This document shows, one piece after another, positions 5,580 to 5,634 of a stretch of 5,634 nt of DNA. Made by a program: the position numbers and the translations under genes. The notes beneath the pieces were generated by a model. It searched no databases and was not told the DNA's origin. It saw only the letters and a list, made by a program, of their open reading frames with translations. Origin of the DNA: Deltaproteobacteria bacterium (GTDB lineage Bacteria; Desulfobacterota; Desulfobacteria; Desulfobacterales; UBA11574); contig JAFCZV010000363.1 of assembly GCA_019314155.1 (NCBI GenBank), forward strand, positions 1 through 5,634, read 5' to 3'. The stretch's first letter is position 1, and every line of letters begins with the position of its first letter.

Positions 5580-5634
5580 TTATTTCTTCTTTTCTTTTTT
5601 CAATTTTCGTTTTTCCTTTAGATTAAGCTGGGCC
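5580..5634 (-). CDS. Partial CDS, lysine-rich C-terminus of an upstream gene
   Basis: From the window edge the minus strand reads AQLNLKEKRKLKKEKKK followed by TAA. Seventeen uninterrupted codons ending in a basic, lysine-rich tail are typical of a soluble or nucleic-acid-binding protein terminus. The other two minus frames stop at once or lack character. The family cannot be identified from so short a tail, and an A-rich non-coding stretch would also translate as lysine, so confidence is moderate to low. Confidence 0.4.
   Translation of the reverse strand, partial: AQLNLKEKRKLKKEKKK

Overview
The window looks like a moderately AT-rich bacterial chromosome segment. Every gene I can support lies on the minus strand. 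Shine-Dalgarno sequences are canonical (AGGAGG, AAAGGAG). A UPF0158 protein, an iron-transport-type periplasmic binding protein, a short QueG-like iron-sulfur protein and palindromic intergenic repeats together fit a Gram-negative anaerobe. A sulfate-reducing or syntrophic deltaproteobacterium (Desulfobacterota) is my guess, based on protein style and not on any marker gene.

Gene order below follows the minus strand, from the right end of the window to the left. The right edge (5580-5634) holds the lysine-rich C-terminus of an upstream gene. About 530 non-coding bases follow, carrying a TATAAT box and one copy of a dispersed 52-55 bp repeat. Next is a 257-residue QueG/DUF1730-like protein with two [4Fe-4S] motifs (4272-5045). 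A 300-base spacer follows, with the second repeat copy and a 9-bp leader hairpin. Then comes a class V, PLP-dependent aminotransferase of the cysteine-desulfurase type (2815-3968).

The aminotransferase is broken by an exact 14-bp tandem duplication at 3013-3041. Removing one unit restores a 379-residue protein with a typical family C-terminus. As the sequence stands, the reading frame is lost after residue 314 and the conserved substrate-binding end is replaced by an unrelated tail that stops at 2763.

The 2254-2814 region is non-coding and rich in structure. It contains a perfect 19-bp inverted repeat next to an ATCAGG tandem repeat, and a hairpin flanked by direct TGGGTAAC repeats. To its left are a UPF0158 family gene (1837-2253), a 350-base spacer with an orphan near-perfect Shine-Dalgarno sequence and a tRNA T-arm-like hairpin, and a secreted ABC-transporter solute-binding protein (182-1483). 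At the left edge (1-41) is the start of another gene, probably a membrane component of the same transporter.

Functionally, the left part reads as a substrate-binding protein followed by its transporter genes. The right part pairs a redox iron-sulfur protein with a sulfur- or amino-acid-handling PLP enzyme that is now frameshifted. I see no complete mobile element, CRISPR array, rRNA or tRNA. The most informative anomaly is the duplication in the aminotransferase, followed by the palindromic and dispersed intergenic repeats.
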